A stretch of 64,000 nucleotides of DNA from JALYYC01 sp963795805. GTDB lineage: Bacteria; Chloroflexota; Dormibacteria; CF-121. The position numbers were made by a program, and so were the translations under genes. The stretch lies in NCBI GenBank assembly GCA_963795805.1, contig CAWCIV010000001.1:682001-746000 (forward strand), read 5' to 3'. A model generated the notes under the pieces. It was not told where the DNA came from and did no database searches. It was given only the letters and a program-made list of their open reading frames with translations. Every line of letters starts with the position of its first letter. Within the stretch, counting starts at the first letter, position 1. Below are positions 16,465 to 25,119 of this stretch, piece by piece.

Positions 16465-17817
16465 TCATTCGCGGGCAGTCAGGCGCGGCGCGATGGCAAG
16501 GCCGCCAAGGGCGGCGGCGAGCGCGAGGGCGAGCGCGCCGGCCAGACCGATGTTGAGCGAGGCGTGGGCCGCCAGGGCGACCGCGATCGCCGCGCCGCCG
16601 AGGCCGCCGCCAAGCGCCAGCCCCATGCGTTCGGCAACCTCAGCGGAGCTGACCGCCGCGCCGGCCCCGGCGTCCGACGCGCCGCTCATGATGACGAGAT
16701 AGGCGGTCGGATACGCGATGCCCATCCCGACGCCGCCGACGAACCAGGTGACGTAGGGGACGACGAGCGATGCCCCGGCGAGCGTGGCGATGATACCGAG
16801 GAGGCCGAAGACCAGCATTGCGCTGCCCAGTCGTGCGAGCATCAGGCGCGAACGCGTCATGACGGCCCGCGATTGCCACCAGCTGCCGAGAGACCAGCTG
16901 ACGGTGCCGGCCGTTATCACGATGCCAGCCTCCGCGAGCGACCGGCCGCGCACGGCGGTGAGCAGCAAGGGAATGAAGTAGTCGGCGCCGATGTAGGCGA
17001 AGATGAGCAGGAAGATTGTCACGACCGCGGCGGGCAAGCCGGGCCGTCCCTGGAGCGTTCCGGCGGGCAGGATGCGCCGAAGTGCCGACCAGCCAAGCGC
17101 GCTGCCCACGATCAGGAGTGGGACGCTGAGGATGGATAGCAGCGACAGCCCGGTAATGAGCGCCCCCACGCCGACCGCGAGCTGCAGGGGCCAACGGAGC
17201 GATAGGTGGGGTGAGGGCTGGGCCGCAGGCGAGACGCCGCGGAGCGCGGGGAGCATCAGGTAGGTCGCGATGAGCGTGAGGGGAACCATCGAGATAAAGG
17301 CCCATCGCCATCCAACGGTGCTCGCGATCAGCGCCCCATACGAGGGACCGAGGAGCCCCGGCACGATCCAGGCGCCGGCGAGCAGCGCGAGCACGCGCGC
17401 GCGGCCGGCCTCCGGGTAGGTACGCGTGACGGAGACGAGCGCGACGGTGTAAGCGCCGCCGGAGCCATATCCCTGCAAAATTCGAACCAGTGCGAGGACC
17501 GGCATCGACGGCGCGAAGCCGGAGAGCACCGTACCGACCAGGAAGAGACCGCTGAAGATCAGGAACGGCGTGGCCGGACCGCGGCGGTCCGTCAGGCGGC
17601 CGGCGGTTGGCGCGGCCACCAGCGCGGCGACGGAGAACCCGCTGAAGACAAGGCCGTAGTATTCGATCCCGCCGAGGTCGTGGCCGATCGCCGGCATGAT
17701 CGCGGTGACGACAAGCGCCTGCACCGCGAAGAGAAACTCGACGAGCAGAATACCGACAGTGAGCCTGGCGCGTCCGTGTTGGAACAATTCGCGCCAACGC
17801 ATCGGAGCATCCATCAC
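16465..17817 (-). CDS. Major facilitator superfamily transporter
   Basis: A 450-residue transporter with 12-14 hydrophobic segments. The MFS motif between helices 2 and 3 is AGRLTDRRGP, and the N-terminal half (LVVTAIMPAIGHDLGG, then RILQGYGSGG) is like the multidrug DHA families. It is likely a proton-driven drug or metabolite exporter; no specific substrate can be assigned. Confidence 0.9.
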   Translation of the reverse strand: MMDAPMRWRELFQHGRARLTVGILLVEFLFAVQALVVTAIMPAIGHDLGGIEYYGLVFSGFSVAALVAAPTAGRLTDRRGPATPFLIFSGLFLVGTVLSGFAPSMPVLALVRILQGYGSGGAYTVALVSVTRTYPEAGRARVLALLAGAWIVPGLLGPSYGALIASTVGWRWAFISMVPLTLIATYLMLPALRGVSPAAQPSPHLSLRWPLQLAVGVGALITGLSLLSILSVPLLIVGSALGWSALRRILPAGTLQGRPGLPAAVVTIFLLIFAYIGADYFIPLLLTAVRGRSLAEAGIVITAGTVSWSLGSWWQSRAVMTRSRLMLARLGSAMLVFGLLGIIATLAGASLVVPYVTWFVGGVGMGIAYPTAYLVIMSGASDAGAGAAVSSAEVAERMGLALGGGLGGAAIAVALAAHASLNIGLAGALALALAAALGGLAIAPRLTARE

Positions 17818-17852
17818 CGCTAATGGTGACGGACTCGCTAAGCCGGATCCGA

Positions 17853-19277
17853 CTAGCGGTTGATGCCGCCCTGGATCGCCGGGTTGCCCAACACCGCCGA
17901 GAGACCGCAGACCCAGAGGAACTGTTGGGTCCCGTTGCCACCACCGCTGACGGAAACGCTGGCCAGCACAGCCGATCCGGTGAAGGTGAAGCTCGCGTTG
18001 CCGGCCATGCTCATCGACGACTTCGGCAAGTAGGTGATGCCGCTGATATCGGTCGATCCCACCGAGATGCTGCCCGCGTACCCGCTGGCGCCGCTCGAAC
18101 TCCAGAAGACGAAGTTGTGCGTCGCCTGCGGGTCCCGCGGACCGACGTAGCTCTGGGCGTGCAGGTCATCGAGACCGTTTAGCGTGGCGGCGCTGAGATC
18201 CAGTCCGCCGGTATCGGTGTTGTCGAGCATGATGACCGTGGCACCGTTGGTGTTCTCGGTCCCGGCGGCGGTGGCGATCACATCGATCCCGGGGCTGATG
18301 GTGCCGGCGTAGCTGACGATCTTGTAAACACCCGGATTGAGCTTGCCGCCGTTGGGCGCGATCCCGGTATACGTTCCGGGCTTCCAGTTTCCGGACACGT
18401 CCTTGGCCGTTGCCTGGTTCCCGGCGTTGAAGCTTCCGCCCGTCACCGTCGGGGCGCTGTTGTCATAGAGCAGCGTTGGGGTGGCGTTTGTATTCTGGAT
18501 GCCAGTGCTTCCGGTCCACGCCCACTGCAAACCGTTGGTGGTGCTACCACCGAAATCAACCTGGCTCGCGGGCGACCCCGGACAGGTGGTGCCATCGTAG
18601 TTCGTCTGGACCGAGGGCACCTTCGAGGTATGCGGACCGTTATTGCCGCCGAAGTTACCTTTCGCGTAGACGGAGCCGCTCACGTTCCCGGAGGGGGCCG
18701 ATGTGCCACCGCCGTAGACCGAGAGATCTCCGGACACGGCCTCCGCCGCATAGAGCGAGGGGATGACCGTGGGGCCGGGCGCCGTCGTTCGGACGCTGTT
18801 CCCGGTCTTGACCGTCTGGCCAATCAACCCCGCAAACAGTCCGGGCTCAGTGTGGGAGATCGAGAGATCCATCTGCTTCGACGCCGGGTCCCCGATCGTA
18901 ATCGTATAAGTGCCGGTCGTATAGGTGCCGGCCGGGCACGTGGTGATCGCCGTGCACGAGCCCAGTGGGAGCGTAAAGTTAAGAGGCTTCTGCAGGTATT
19001 GCAGGGCGACCCAGTGGGCGGCAGGCGTGCTTGTCGAATAGGCAACCGCGCCGGCGAGCGCAGCCGAGTCGACGTTCGCCTGCAGCAGGCGGCGGTCGGT
19101 CATCGCCATACTCAGGTCGAGGGCGTAGGCTGCCAGGCCAAAAAGCAGCATCGCCATCAGGGCCACGATGACGGCCACCTGTCCCTGGCGTGCCCGACGT
19201 GCGTTGCTGGTTGTAGCCACCGCGATCCACGCTCGCACTGAAGAGTTACGGGCAGGATGAACGCCCATCGGCGTCAC
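17853..19277 (-). CDS. TadG-like pilus assembly protein
   Basis: A 474-residue protein with the TadG/Tad-domain N-terminus: basic RRARQGQ followed by a hydrophobic helix VAVIVALMAMLLFGLAAYALDLS, then RRLLQANVDSAALAGA, at residues about 28-80. The remainder is a long, Gly/Ser/Thr-rich extracellular region resembling a collagen-binding or polymer-like surface domain, ending near FLWVCGL. It is the last of three minus-strand pseudopilin genes. A start nearer the helix (about 19200) is possible. Confidence 0.83.
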   Translation of the reverse strand: MTPMGVHPARNSSVRAWIAVATTSNARRARQGQVAVIVALMAMLLFGLAAYALDLSMAMTDRRLLQANVDSAALAGAVAYSTSTPAAHWVALQYLQKPLNFTLPLGSCTAITTCPAGTYTTGTYTITIGDPASKQMDLSISHTEPGLFAGLIGQTVKTGNSVRTTAPGPTVIPSLYAAEAVSGDLSVYGGGTSAPSGNVSGSVYAKGNFGGNNGPHTSKVPSVQTNYDGTTCPGSPASQVDFGGSTTNGLQWAWTGSTGIQNTNATPTLLYDNSAPTVTGGSFNAGNQATAKDVSGNWKPGTYTGIAPNGGKLNPGVYKIVSYAGTISPGIDVIATAAGTENTNGATVIMLDNTDTGGLDLSAATLNGLDDLHAQSYVGPRDPQATHNFVFWSSSGASGYAGSISVGSTDISGITYLPKSSMSMAGNASFTFTGSAVLASVSVSGGGNGTQQFLWVCGLSAVLGNPAIQGGINR

Positions 19278-19308
19278 TGACTTGAGACCGCCCGGACCGG
19301 CATGCCGA

Positions 19309-19941
19309 TTAGAATTCCTCGCCTATCATCGACGTCGACGCGGTAAGCGTGGGGCTGGGTCCAAACGGCGTGAATGCCGCAAATTTGTACTTGACCGTCA
19401 CCTGGACTAGGAAGCAGCCTTTGAACTTCGGAAAGGTCCATTCGGCATTGCGCGAGCCGAGATCGCCGGGCTGCGGGTCGTGAGCCAGCCGGGTTTTCGC
19501 CGCGGCGCAGTCGGCGTCAGTCGGGTCGCCCGCCCCGGTTTCGGAGGGGGCGATGCAGATGCTGACGTTGCCGGCGGTCGGGTTGGTGCACGAGGCCGCC
19601 AGGGTGTTGGAGTACAGGGTCACCGTGCCACCGAGTGGCTGGACGACGTGGAGGACCGTTTCCTTGATCCGGGCATCGGTGAGGCAGCCGGTTCCCGTTG
19701 CCCCGGACGTGAAGCTGGTGCCCTGGCAGGGCTGACCATTGCTTGCTCCCCACGGGTTGTCGGCTGCCGATCCGTTCGCAACCGCCTGCCGGGCGCCCTG
19801 GCGGGCGGCATCCGACACGGTGCTGTACGCCTCGATCATGCGCATCGAATCAACCACGCCGATAAGGACGAAGAACAACATCGGCGCGATCAGGGCGAAC
19901 TCGACCATCGCTTGCCCTCGAGACCGGTGTGTTTGGCTCAT
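19309..19941 (-). CDS. TadE-like pseudopilin
   Basis: A 210-residue protein. Its first 50 residues are the TadE motif: RSRGQAMVEFALIAPMLFFV, then a membrane helix and AARQGARQAVANG. The conserved Glu after Val is the usual +5 position of class III prepilin-like signals. The start at 19941 directly precedes the motif. It lies 1 bp after the upstream TadE gene's stop, and the TadG gene follows. Cys-containing extracellular regions suggest disulfides. Confidence 0.85.
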   Translation of the reverse strand: MSQTHRSRGQAMVEFALIAPMLFFVLIGVVDSMRMIEAYSTVSDAARQGARQAVANGSAADNPWGASNGQPCQGTSFTSGATGTGCLTDARIKETVLHVVQPLGGTVTLYSNTLAASCTNPTAGNVSICIAPSETGAGDPTDADCAAAKTRLAHDPQPGDLGSRNAEWTFPKFKGCFLVQVTVKYKFAAFTPFGPSPTLTASTSMIGEEF

Positions 19942-19942
19942 G

Positions 19943-20488
19943 TCAGTATTGCGCCCGGGCCGTAATATCGGCCTTGATGCTGAGTGGGGAGGGCACAAAG
20001 TTGCCAAGGAACGGCGTGATCAGCGTCATCGGGTAGCTGACCTGAACCTCGACCGCAGCCGAACCGGTGTTCGATGGGTCCGTGCTGGTTGCCGTCGTGT
20101 TTGTCACGGCAACGTTCGACGCGCAATGCCAGGTCACGGTCATGGTCGCGCCGGAAATCGTCGTTCCAGACGGGAGCCCCGTCGTGGTGCTCTCGAGCGA
20201 CGCTTCGTTTCCGATGGTGGAGAGTGTGCCAGCCGAGGGCGGCAGCGTGGTGCTCAGGGATGCGCTCGAGCCTCCACCGGCACAAGCGGTATTGCCAGCT
20301 GCCTGCTGCGGTTGCAAGACGGCAACACGGAGCGCCTGGCGGGCGGCATTCGCGACCGCCTCTCGATAGAAATACCCGCGGCCGATGTCCGCGATGCCCA
20401 GGCCGAGAATGAGGACGAGGGGCAACGTCAAGGCAAGCTCAACGAGAGACTGCCCACCACGGCGGCGGTTTTGGCGGTAACTATTCAT
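19943..20488 (-). CDS. TadE-like pseudopilin
   Basis: A 181-residue protein with the TadE N-terminus (RRRGGQSLVELALTLPLVLIL, with the conserved Glu, then YREAVANAARQALR). It is the first gene of the minus-strand cluster TadE-TadE-TadG and faces the plus-strand TadE-TadG-TadE cluster across a 210-bp gap. No TadA ATPase, TadBC or CpaA peptidase lies in this window, so assembly machinery must be elsewhere. Confidence 0.85.
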   Translation of the reverse strand: MNSYRQNRRRGGQSLVELALTLPLVLILGLGIADIGRGYFYREAVANAARQALRVAVLQPQQAAGNTACAGGGSSASLSTTLPPSAGTLSTIGNEASLESTTTGLPSGTTISGATMTVTWHCASNVAVTNTTATSTDPSNTGSAAVEVQVSYPMTLITPFLGNFVPSPLSIKADITARAQY

Positions 20489-20670
20489 ATGTTGGCTGGC
20501 CGATTCGCGTCGAATACAACCTCTCAGGGGTAACTTGCGGCGGAGCTTGCACCCGCCGGGCCCGTTTAGTTCTTCATGCGTTTGCTACCGGACCGTTCAT
20601 TTCCGAGTCGTGACAAGGCGTGGAGCTACGAATAACCCAAGGGGGGTAAGCCGTTGATTCAGATGGACAA

Positions 20671-20684
20671 GGCAAGGCCTTGCC
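20671..20684. promoter_or_regulatory. 14-bp perfect palindrome just before an SD site
   Basis: GGCAAGGCCTTGCC is a perfect palindrome ending 1-2 bases before the Shine-Dalgarno AAGGAGG of the small secreted protein. It could be an operator between the divergent pseudopilin operons. With no loop it is a poor RNA hairpin. Confidence 0.3.
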
Positions 20685-20698
20685 CAAGGAGGCTGACA

Positions 20699-21109
20699 AT
20701 GCGCAGGATTCTCATCTCACTCATCGCCTCGGGCCTGTTGCTCGTAAGCGGCGTCGCCGCGAGCGCCAAGTTCGACAGCAACCCGTCGGACAAGGGCCAG
20801 ATTGGCCAGCAGCAGAACCAGACGCAGACCGACAAGAAGGCCACGCCGGCCGCGAAGGCGACCGACAAGGCCGAGACCAAGCCGGCCACAACGGTGACCA
20901 AGCCGGCAGTGACGGCGAGCAAGCCGGCGACCGCGACTCCCGCCGCTGCCACCCAGAGCCAGTGTGGCTTCCAGGGTGAGCAGACGGGCGAGCACGAAGA
21001 CAGCGCCGCCTGCAACGACCAGAAGGACCAGGCCGGCGCCAACGAAACGAAGGCTGAGGCGAATGATACGCAGGAGCCTGCCGGACAGCAGGGCGACAAC
21101 CAGGACTAG
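20699..21109 (+). CDS. Small secreted Gln/Lys/Ala-rich protein
   Basis: A 136-residue protein of unknown function. Residues 1-23 are a Sec signal peptide (MRRILISLIASGLLLVSGV, cleavage after AASA). The mature part is low-complexity, rich in Gln, Lys, Thr, Ala and Pro, then acidic, with only two Cys. The start at 20699 has a strong AAGGAGG 6 bp upstream; the in-frame Met at 20654 lacks one. A strong terminator follows, so it is probably monocistronic and well expressed. It lies between two Tad pseudopilin clusters, suggesting a surface or envelope role. Confidence 0.8.
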   Translation: MRRILISLIASGLLLVSGVAASAKFDSNPSDKGQIGQQQNQTQTDKKATPAAKATDKAETKPATTVTKPAVTASKPATATPAAATQSQCGFQGEQTGEHEDSAACNDQKDQAGANETKAEANDTQEPAGQQGDNQD

Positions 21110-21125
21110 CCAGCGTCCGTAAAAA

Positions 21126-21156
21126 GGGGCCGCATCGGCGGCCCCGTTTTCGTTTC
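21126..21156 (+). terminator. Rho-independent terminator after the small secreted protein
   Basis: A perfect 8-bp stem GGGGCCGC / GCGGCCCC with loop ATCG at 21126-21145 is followed by GTTTTCGTTT. It begins 16 bp past the stop of the secreted-protein gene. Confidence 0.88.
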
Positions 21157-21190
21157 TACCGAACTCATCGGATCGGGCGTTAACAGGTCT

Positions 21191-21826
21191 GTGACGATCC
21201 AGTCACTGCTTTGCACAGTACGAGCGGCGCCGGAGTCGCAATCTTCTTTGTATCTAAGTGGTCTTACCGTTGCGAAGGTGCTGACCATATCCCGCGCCAG
21301 CCGCCCCCGGGCTAGCAGTGCGCAGTCAATGGTCGAGTTCGCCCTGATGGTGCCCTTCATCTTCCTGATCCTCTTCCTCTCGATTGACTTTGCCCGCCTC
21401 GTTTACACCTACGCCGCGATCTCGTGGGCGGCCCGGGAGGCCGCGCGCGTCGTGTCGATGCAGCCGCAGTCGAGTAGTGACTGCCTGGCCTTCACCACGG
21501 CGGAGTCGACAGCCCAGGGCTTCAACCTGCGCGCCGACAACAACTCCGTCGTGGGGAACGCCGACCCCAACAGCACCGGCACGCCAAACGCCGATCCGAA
21601 CCCGCCCGCAGGCGTCGGGAAAATTTACATCTGGCCGGCCGTCGCGACGGCATCCCCGGCCGATGCCGCGGCCAACTGCAGCGGTTCCGCGCGAGCGGTT
21701 TCAGCCACGGTGCAGGACGTCGCTGTGCAGGTCAAGTACACGTACCTGCCGATGATGCCGATGATCAGCCAGATGCTTCCGCCGATCACCATCACCACGA
21801 TCAGCGTAGTTCACGTGGAGTACTAA
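21191..21826 (+). CDS. TadE-like pseudopilin
   Basis: A protein of up to 211 residues. The TadE motif RASSAQSMVEFALMVPFIFLILFL is followed by WAAREAARVVSMQ. The listed GTG start leaves a 45-residue leader before the motif, longer than usual; an in-frame GTG at 21278 would give a normal short leader and may be the true start. The stop is immediately followed by the TadG start (21827). It is the first gene of the plus-strand pseudopilin cluster. Confidence 0.8.
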   Translation: MTIQSLLCTVRAAPESQSSLYLSGLTVAKVLTISRASRPRASSAQSMVEFALMVPFIFLILFLSIDFARLVYTYAAISWAAREAARVVSMQPQSSSDCLAFTTAESTAQGFNLRADNNSVVGNADPNSTGTPNADPNPPAGVGKIYIWPAVATASPADAAANCSGSARAVSATVQDVAVQVKYTYLPMMPMISQMLPPITITTISVVHVEY

Positions 21827-23449
21827 ATGATGATTTCCTGGATCCGCCGCCATATGACCGGTGACGACAAGCGTGGACAGACGCTCGTGATCTTTGCCCT
21901 CATCTTCGTGACGCTGGTCGGCTTCGCCGGCCTGGCCCTTGACGCGACCCACCTGTATCTCGCGCAGCACACGGCGCAAAAGGCGGCCGACGCCGCCGCA
22001 CTCGCTGCGGGAAAGCGCCTGGCCGGCGCCACGCAACAGTCGCCGATGGCAAACTCGAACGACCTGGCGTTGGTCGCCGCCCATGACTTCGCGGCGGGCG
22101 ACGGCTTCATCACCACCCGAAGCACGGCCTGCGATACCACCGTGACCAGTGGGAGCATTACCAGATTCACGGCCACCTGGACGGACGGCGCCTCGTGTTC
22201 GAGCAGCACCTACACCAACAAGGTGAGCGTGGCGGTGCCGCCGTACACGCTGACGCCCCATTGCCAGGTGACCCCGTACAACTGCATGCAGGTCACCGTT
22301 CAATCGAAAGTGACGAACTTCGTGATGGGGACGGCCGGGATCCCGACCAGCCTTGTGCAGGCCTCAGCGACGGTTTACGCCCAGCCGAGCGGCACGACCT
22401 TCGACTACCCGTATCCAGTGGCGGTGTACCTCTATCAGCCAGCGGTCGCGCTCATCGCGACCTGCCCCGCAGGGCAACAGTGCTTCGACCGAACCAAGGT
22501 CCCGGCGCGCACGCTGCTGAGCTGCAGCACCGCCGGCAGCAACTGCCCGACGTACTGGGCCCGCCCGGAAGCGTCCAACCTGATCGTCGGGGTGGACGGC
22601 ACGACGCTCAACCCCCCACAGGACGTGGTCGCGCTCGAATCGAATGGCGACATGGTGCTGCAGGGCGCGCTCGGTGATCAGTATTGCGACCCTTACGGCG
22701 TTGGCGCCGCCGGATGCACCCTGGGTGCGGCAATCGGCTCGAAAGGCTATGCGCTGGCGGCGGGTTCGATTGCCTATTGTGCGACCAGTGGCGGCGCTGG
22801 CACGCGCGCACCAACGCCCTGCATCAGCGCCGGCCCCGGTGGCACGTCGACAACTCGCGTCTACGGTAACGAGACGACGTTCGCGTCCCACACGTGGACG
22901 CCCACGGTTGATACGTCTGGGTTGCGGGACTGCGGCTACTTGCTCCTGAACGGCAACACGGTTGCCTCCGGCCTATCGACCTCAACCTGCGCACCGCCGA
23001 GCACAGAGCCGTACACGATCATGCCGGGGATTTATCAATGGATCGCCATCAACCACGGTGCCTACACGTTTGAGCCGGGCATCTACGACATCACGGGAAA
23101 GGCCACGCGTCAATACGAACAGCAGTGGCGGCTCAGCAGCCAATGGCATCGACCACAGCACCGAGACCAGCACGGACTGGGACCTCTGCACGACCGCGGC
23201 AGGCAGCCGGGTGGCGTGCAACGGGCAGGCCGGCCAGCCGCTGCTCACGGCTGGCATCTGGATCGGGCACGGCAGCATGACCTACACCGCGGCCGGGACG
23301 ACGACCTACGGAACCTGTGGCGCAGCCGGAAGCCAGGTTGGCGGCGGCGGCGACAGCACCCAGATCTTTGCCCATGGCGTGGTGTTCCGCTTCGAGTGCC
23401 GGTTCGGCCGGCTTCGTCTCGACGGCCGAGGTCAGCTCGATCGGTATGA
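21827..23449 (+). CDS. TadG-like protein, N-terminal part of a frameshifted gene
   Basis: Frame is intact from 21827 to about 23105. The N-terminus is the TadG motif (KRGQTLVIFALIFVTLVGFAGLALD, then QKAADAAALAAGKRL). A Cys-rich extracellular region follows, up to PGIYDITGK. Beyond about 23105 this frame turns into Arg/His/Gln-rich nonsense and stops at 23449. The natural sequence continues in the next frame (NTNSSGGSAANGIDHS...). The segment at 23702-24430 is the C-terminal part of the same protein. The original gene would be about 2.6 kb encoding roughly 867 residues. Confidence 0.8.
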   Translation: MMISWIRRHMTGDDKRGQTLVIFALIFVTLVGFAGLALDATHLYLAQHTAQKAADAAALAAGKRLAGATQQSPMANSNDLALVAAHDFAAGDGFITTRSTACDTTVTSGSITRFTATWTDGASCSSSTYTNKVSVAVPPYTLTPHCQVTPYNCMQVTVQSKVTNFVMGTAGIPTSLVQASATVYAQPSGTTFDYPYPVAVYLYQPAVALIATCPAGQQCFDRTKVPARTLLSCSTAGSNCPTYWARPEASNLIVGVDGTTLNPPQDVVALESNGDMVLQGALGDQYCDPYGVGAAGCTLGAAIGSKGYALAAGSIAYCATSGGAGTRAPTPCISAGPGGTSTTRVYGNETTFASHTWTPTVDTSGLRDCGYLLLNGNTVASGLSTSTCAPPSTEPYTIMPGIYQWIAINHGAYTFEPGIYDITGKATRQYEQQWRLSSQWHRPQHRDQHGLGPLHDRGRQPGGVQRAGRPAAAHGWHLDRARQHDLHRGRDDDLRNLWRSRKPGWRRRRQHPDLCPWRGVPLRVPVRPASSRRPRSARSV

Positions 23450-23701
23450 CGTCGCCAGGCCTCGGCCAGATGCGGCAGGTCAGCGGCGCGCCGCTGCTGA
23501 TGGACATGGAGAACAACAGCTTCATCCATATCGACGCCAGCTCGACCGCGGGCGGCACAGTCGAACCAGCTGAACCAGTACTCGGGGATCATCTACCAGA
23601 CCTCGACCGCGACGGCTGGAGGAGTCGAGGTCAACCCCGGCTTCCCGACCCGTTTCGACGGTGAAGGTGGTGGGAGCTATAACAACGCCGTCGTCGGCCA
23701 G
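23106..23701 (+). pseudogene. Middle segment of the TadG gene with three same-direction frameshifts
   Basis: Coding character moves between three frames. From about 23105 to 23395 it is in the frame starting at 22962 (WDLCTTAAGSRVACNGQAGQ ...). From about 23390 to 23555 it is in the frame open at 23317 (TAEVSSIGMTSPGLG ... MENNSFIHIDASS). From about 23550 onward it returns to the original frame (NQLNQYSGIIYQTST ...). Each step equals one extra base or two missing bases, and the three sum to a full codon. These are either assembly errors or true mutations; sequence alone cannot decide. Confidence 0.7.
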
Positions 23702-24430
23702 GTGTATGCCTACAGCTACACGAGCTTCGGCAGTCTGGGGGCCTTCGATTTCAGCAACGGCACTGGGGGCGCGGCGACGCCGGCCGTGACGGTCACCGGT
23801 AACCTGGAAAACTCGATCCTGACCAGCTCGACCCTTGTGGCGGGGCCAAGCGGTACGACCGAGTCGCTCGTGGTGAAATACACCGACGAGTGGGCACTCG
23901 ACGCGTACGACGTCTACGTCAAGATCAACGGCGGGAGCCCGGTCTATTTCTCGGATGGGATCTGGAACCCCCGGCCGACCGGCGGCCAGACGCTTCCCCC
24001 GAGCAGCGCGTCGAACATCCCCAGCGACTACATCAACGGCGCCACCGTGAACGAGAAGCGGCCGACCGGAACCGAGACGGGTGCCATCCACTACCCGACA
24101 CACACCACCGACAGCCTGGGTGACCCCGACTGGACAATGAGCTACCCGGTGGGCGGGATCTACGGCAACGCCGACGGCAGCACCTTCCGGGTCGAAGGTG
24201 ACTGGATGTGGGGCCACGAACGGGACCTCACGGGTGCGACCTCTGGCAACAACTTCGCCACGCTGACCTACACCTTCCCGGTTCCGGCCGGCCAGACGGT
24301 CTCGGTCAGCATGTTCATGACCGACGGCGATCGATGCGGTGACTACGTCACCGCCAGCTGGACGTTCAACAACATCGGGCAACCGGCGCCTGGCGTGCAG
24401 GTGATCGGGACGGTGCGGTTGGAGCAATGA
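23702..24430 (+). CDS. TadG-like protein, C-terminal part of the frameshifted gene
   Basis: A 242-residue open frame, in the same frame as the N-terminal part at 21827. It has no TadE/TadG N-terminal motif or good ribosome site, and the frame is open and protein-like upstream of the GTG (back to about 23550). It is therefore the C-terminal portion of the interrupted gene. The content is beta-rich and Thr/Gly/Ser-rich, typical of a secreted surface domain. Its stop overlaps the next gene's ATG (ATGA at 24427). Confidence 0.75.
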   Translation: MYAYSYTSFGSLGAFDFSNGTGGAATPAVTVTGNLENSILTSSTLVAGPSGTTESLVVKYTDEWALDAYDVYVKINGGSPVYFSDGIWNPRPTGGQTLPPSSASNIPSDYINGATVNEKRPTGTETGAIHYPTHTTDSLGDPDWTMSYPVGGIYGNADGSTFRVEGDWMWGHERDLTGATSGNNFATLTYTFPVPAGQTVSVSMFMTDGDRCGDYVTASWTFNNIGQPAPGVQVIGTVRLEQ

Positions 24431-25011
24431 TCGCGAGGCTTCGGCGGAAGCGCGCGCAGGCGGCGGTCGAAACCGCGCTGATCCTGCCCCTCATCATCTT
24501 CTTGATGCTGGGATCCGCCGACCTCGGTCGCGCCTTTTACCTAAAGCTGGAGATGTCGGGCGCAAGCCGGGCCGGCATGCGGATGGCGGTACTGGGCCAG
24601 ACGGTCGACGTCGGCAACGCGGTGCGGGCCGAGCCGAACTCGGCGATCCCGAATACCTATGCCGCCTGGGGCCTGACCGCGCAGACGAGCCAGGGTGGGA
24701 CGAACGGCGACTGCACCTCGGCATCGCAACGCTGCGGCGACCCGGGCGGATGTGACCGAGGATCCGCGTCGGGCTGGACCCTCGCCAGTCAGCAGGCCTG
24801 TTTCGCCATCCGCACCTGCCTGAGCTGGTCGAACGGCGTTTGCTCGAGCTTCTCTTCGTGGGGACAACGGCCCAGCGCTGGCCAGGACCTCCCGGTCCAG
24901 GTCCGAGCCGTCTATAAGTTCAGCCCCGCGACCCCTCTGATGGCGGCATTCGCGGGCGGAGGCGGCTCCTTCTACCTGGTGTCCGACACGATGGGCCTCC
25001 AGCTCTACTAA
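24427..25011 (+). CDS. TadE-like pseudopilin
   Basis: A 194-residue protein with the motif RAQAAVETALILPLIIFLML, the conserved Glu, and SRAGMRMAVLG after the helix. It has six Cys in the extracellular part, including a clustered group (CTSASQRCGDPGGC), suggesting disulfide stabilisation. It overlaps the upstream TadG reading frame by 4 bp and ends the plus-strand cluster. Confidence 0.85.
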   Translation: MIARLRRKRAQAAVETALILPLIIFLMLGSADLGRAFYLKLEMSGASRAGMRMAVLGQTVDVGNAVRAEPNSAIPNTYAAWGLTAQTSQGGTNGDCTSASQRCGDPGGCDRGSASGWTLASQQACFAIRTCLSWSNGVCSSFSSWGQRPSAGQDLPVQVRAVYKFSPATPLMAAFAGGGGSFYLVSDTMGLQLY

Positions 25012-25064
25012 CCGGGCCAAGCAAGGACTCCCCGCGAAGTCGCGATTCACTGTCGATGGCCCGG
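25012..25064. repeat. Inverted repeat CCGGGCCA / TGGCCCGG after tadE
   Basis: Arms at 25012-25019 and 25057-25064 enclose 37 bases that contain a smaller CGCG-A2GT-CGCG dyad. It begins at the base after the tadE stop. There is no T-run, so it may be a processing or stability element rather than an intrinsic terminator. Confidence 0.35.
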
Positions 25065-25119
25065 AACCGCAGGATGTCCGGCGAGCTGACTCGCCCTGAG
25101 CACGGGCGCGGTCGTCGCC

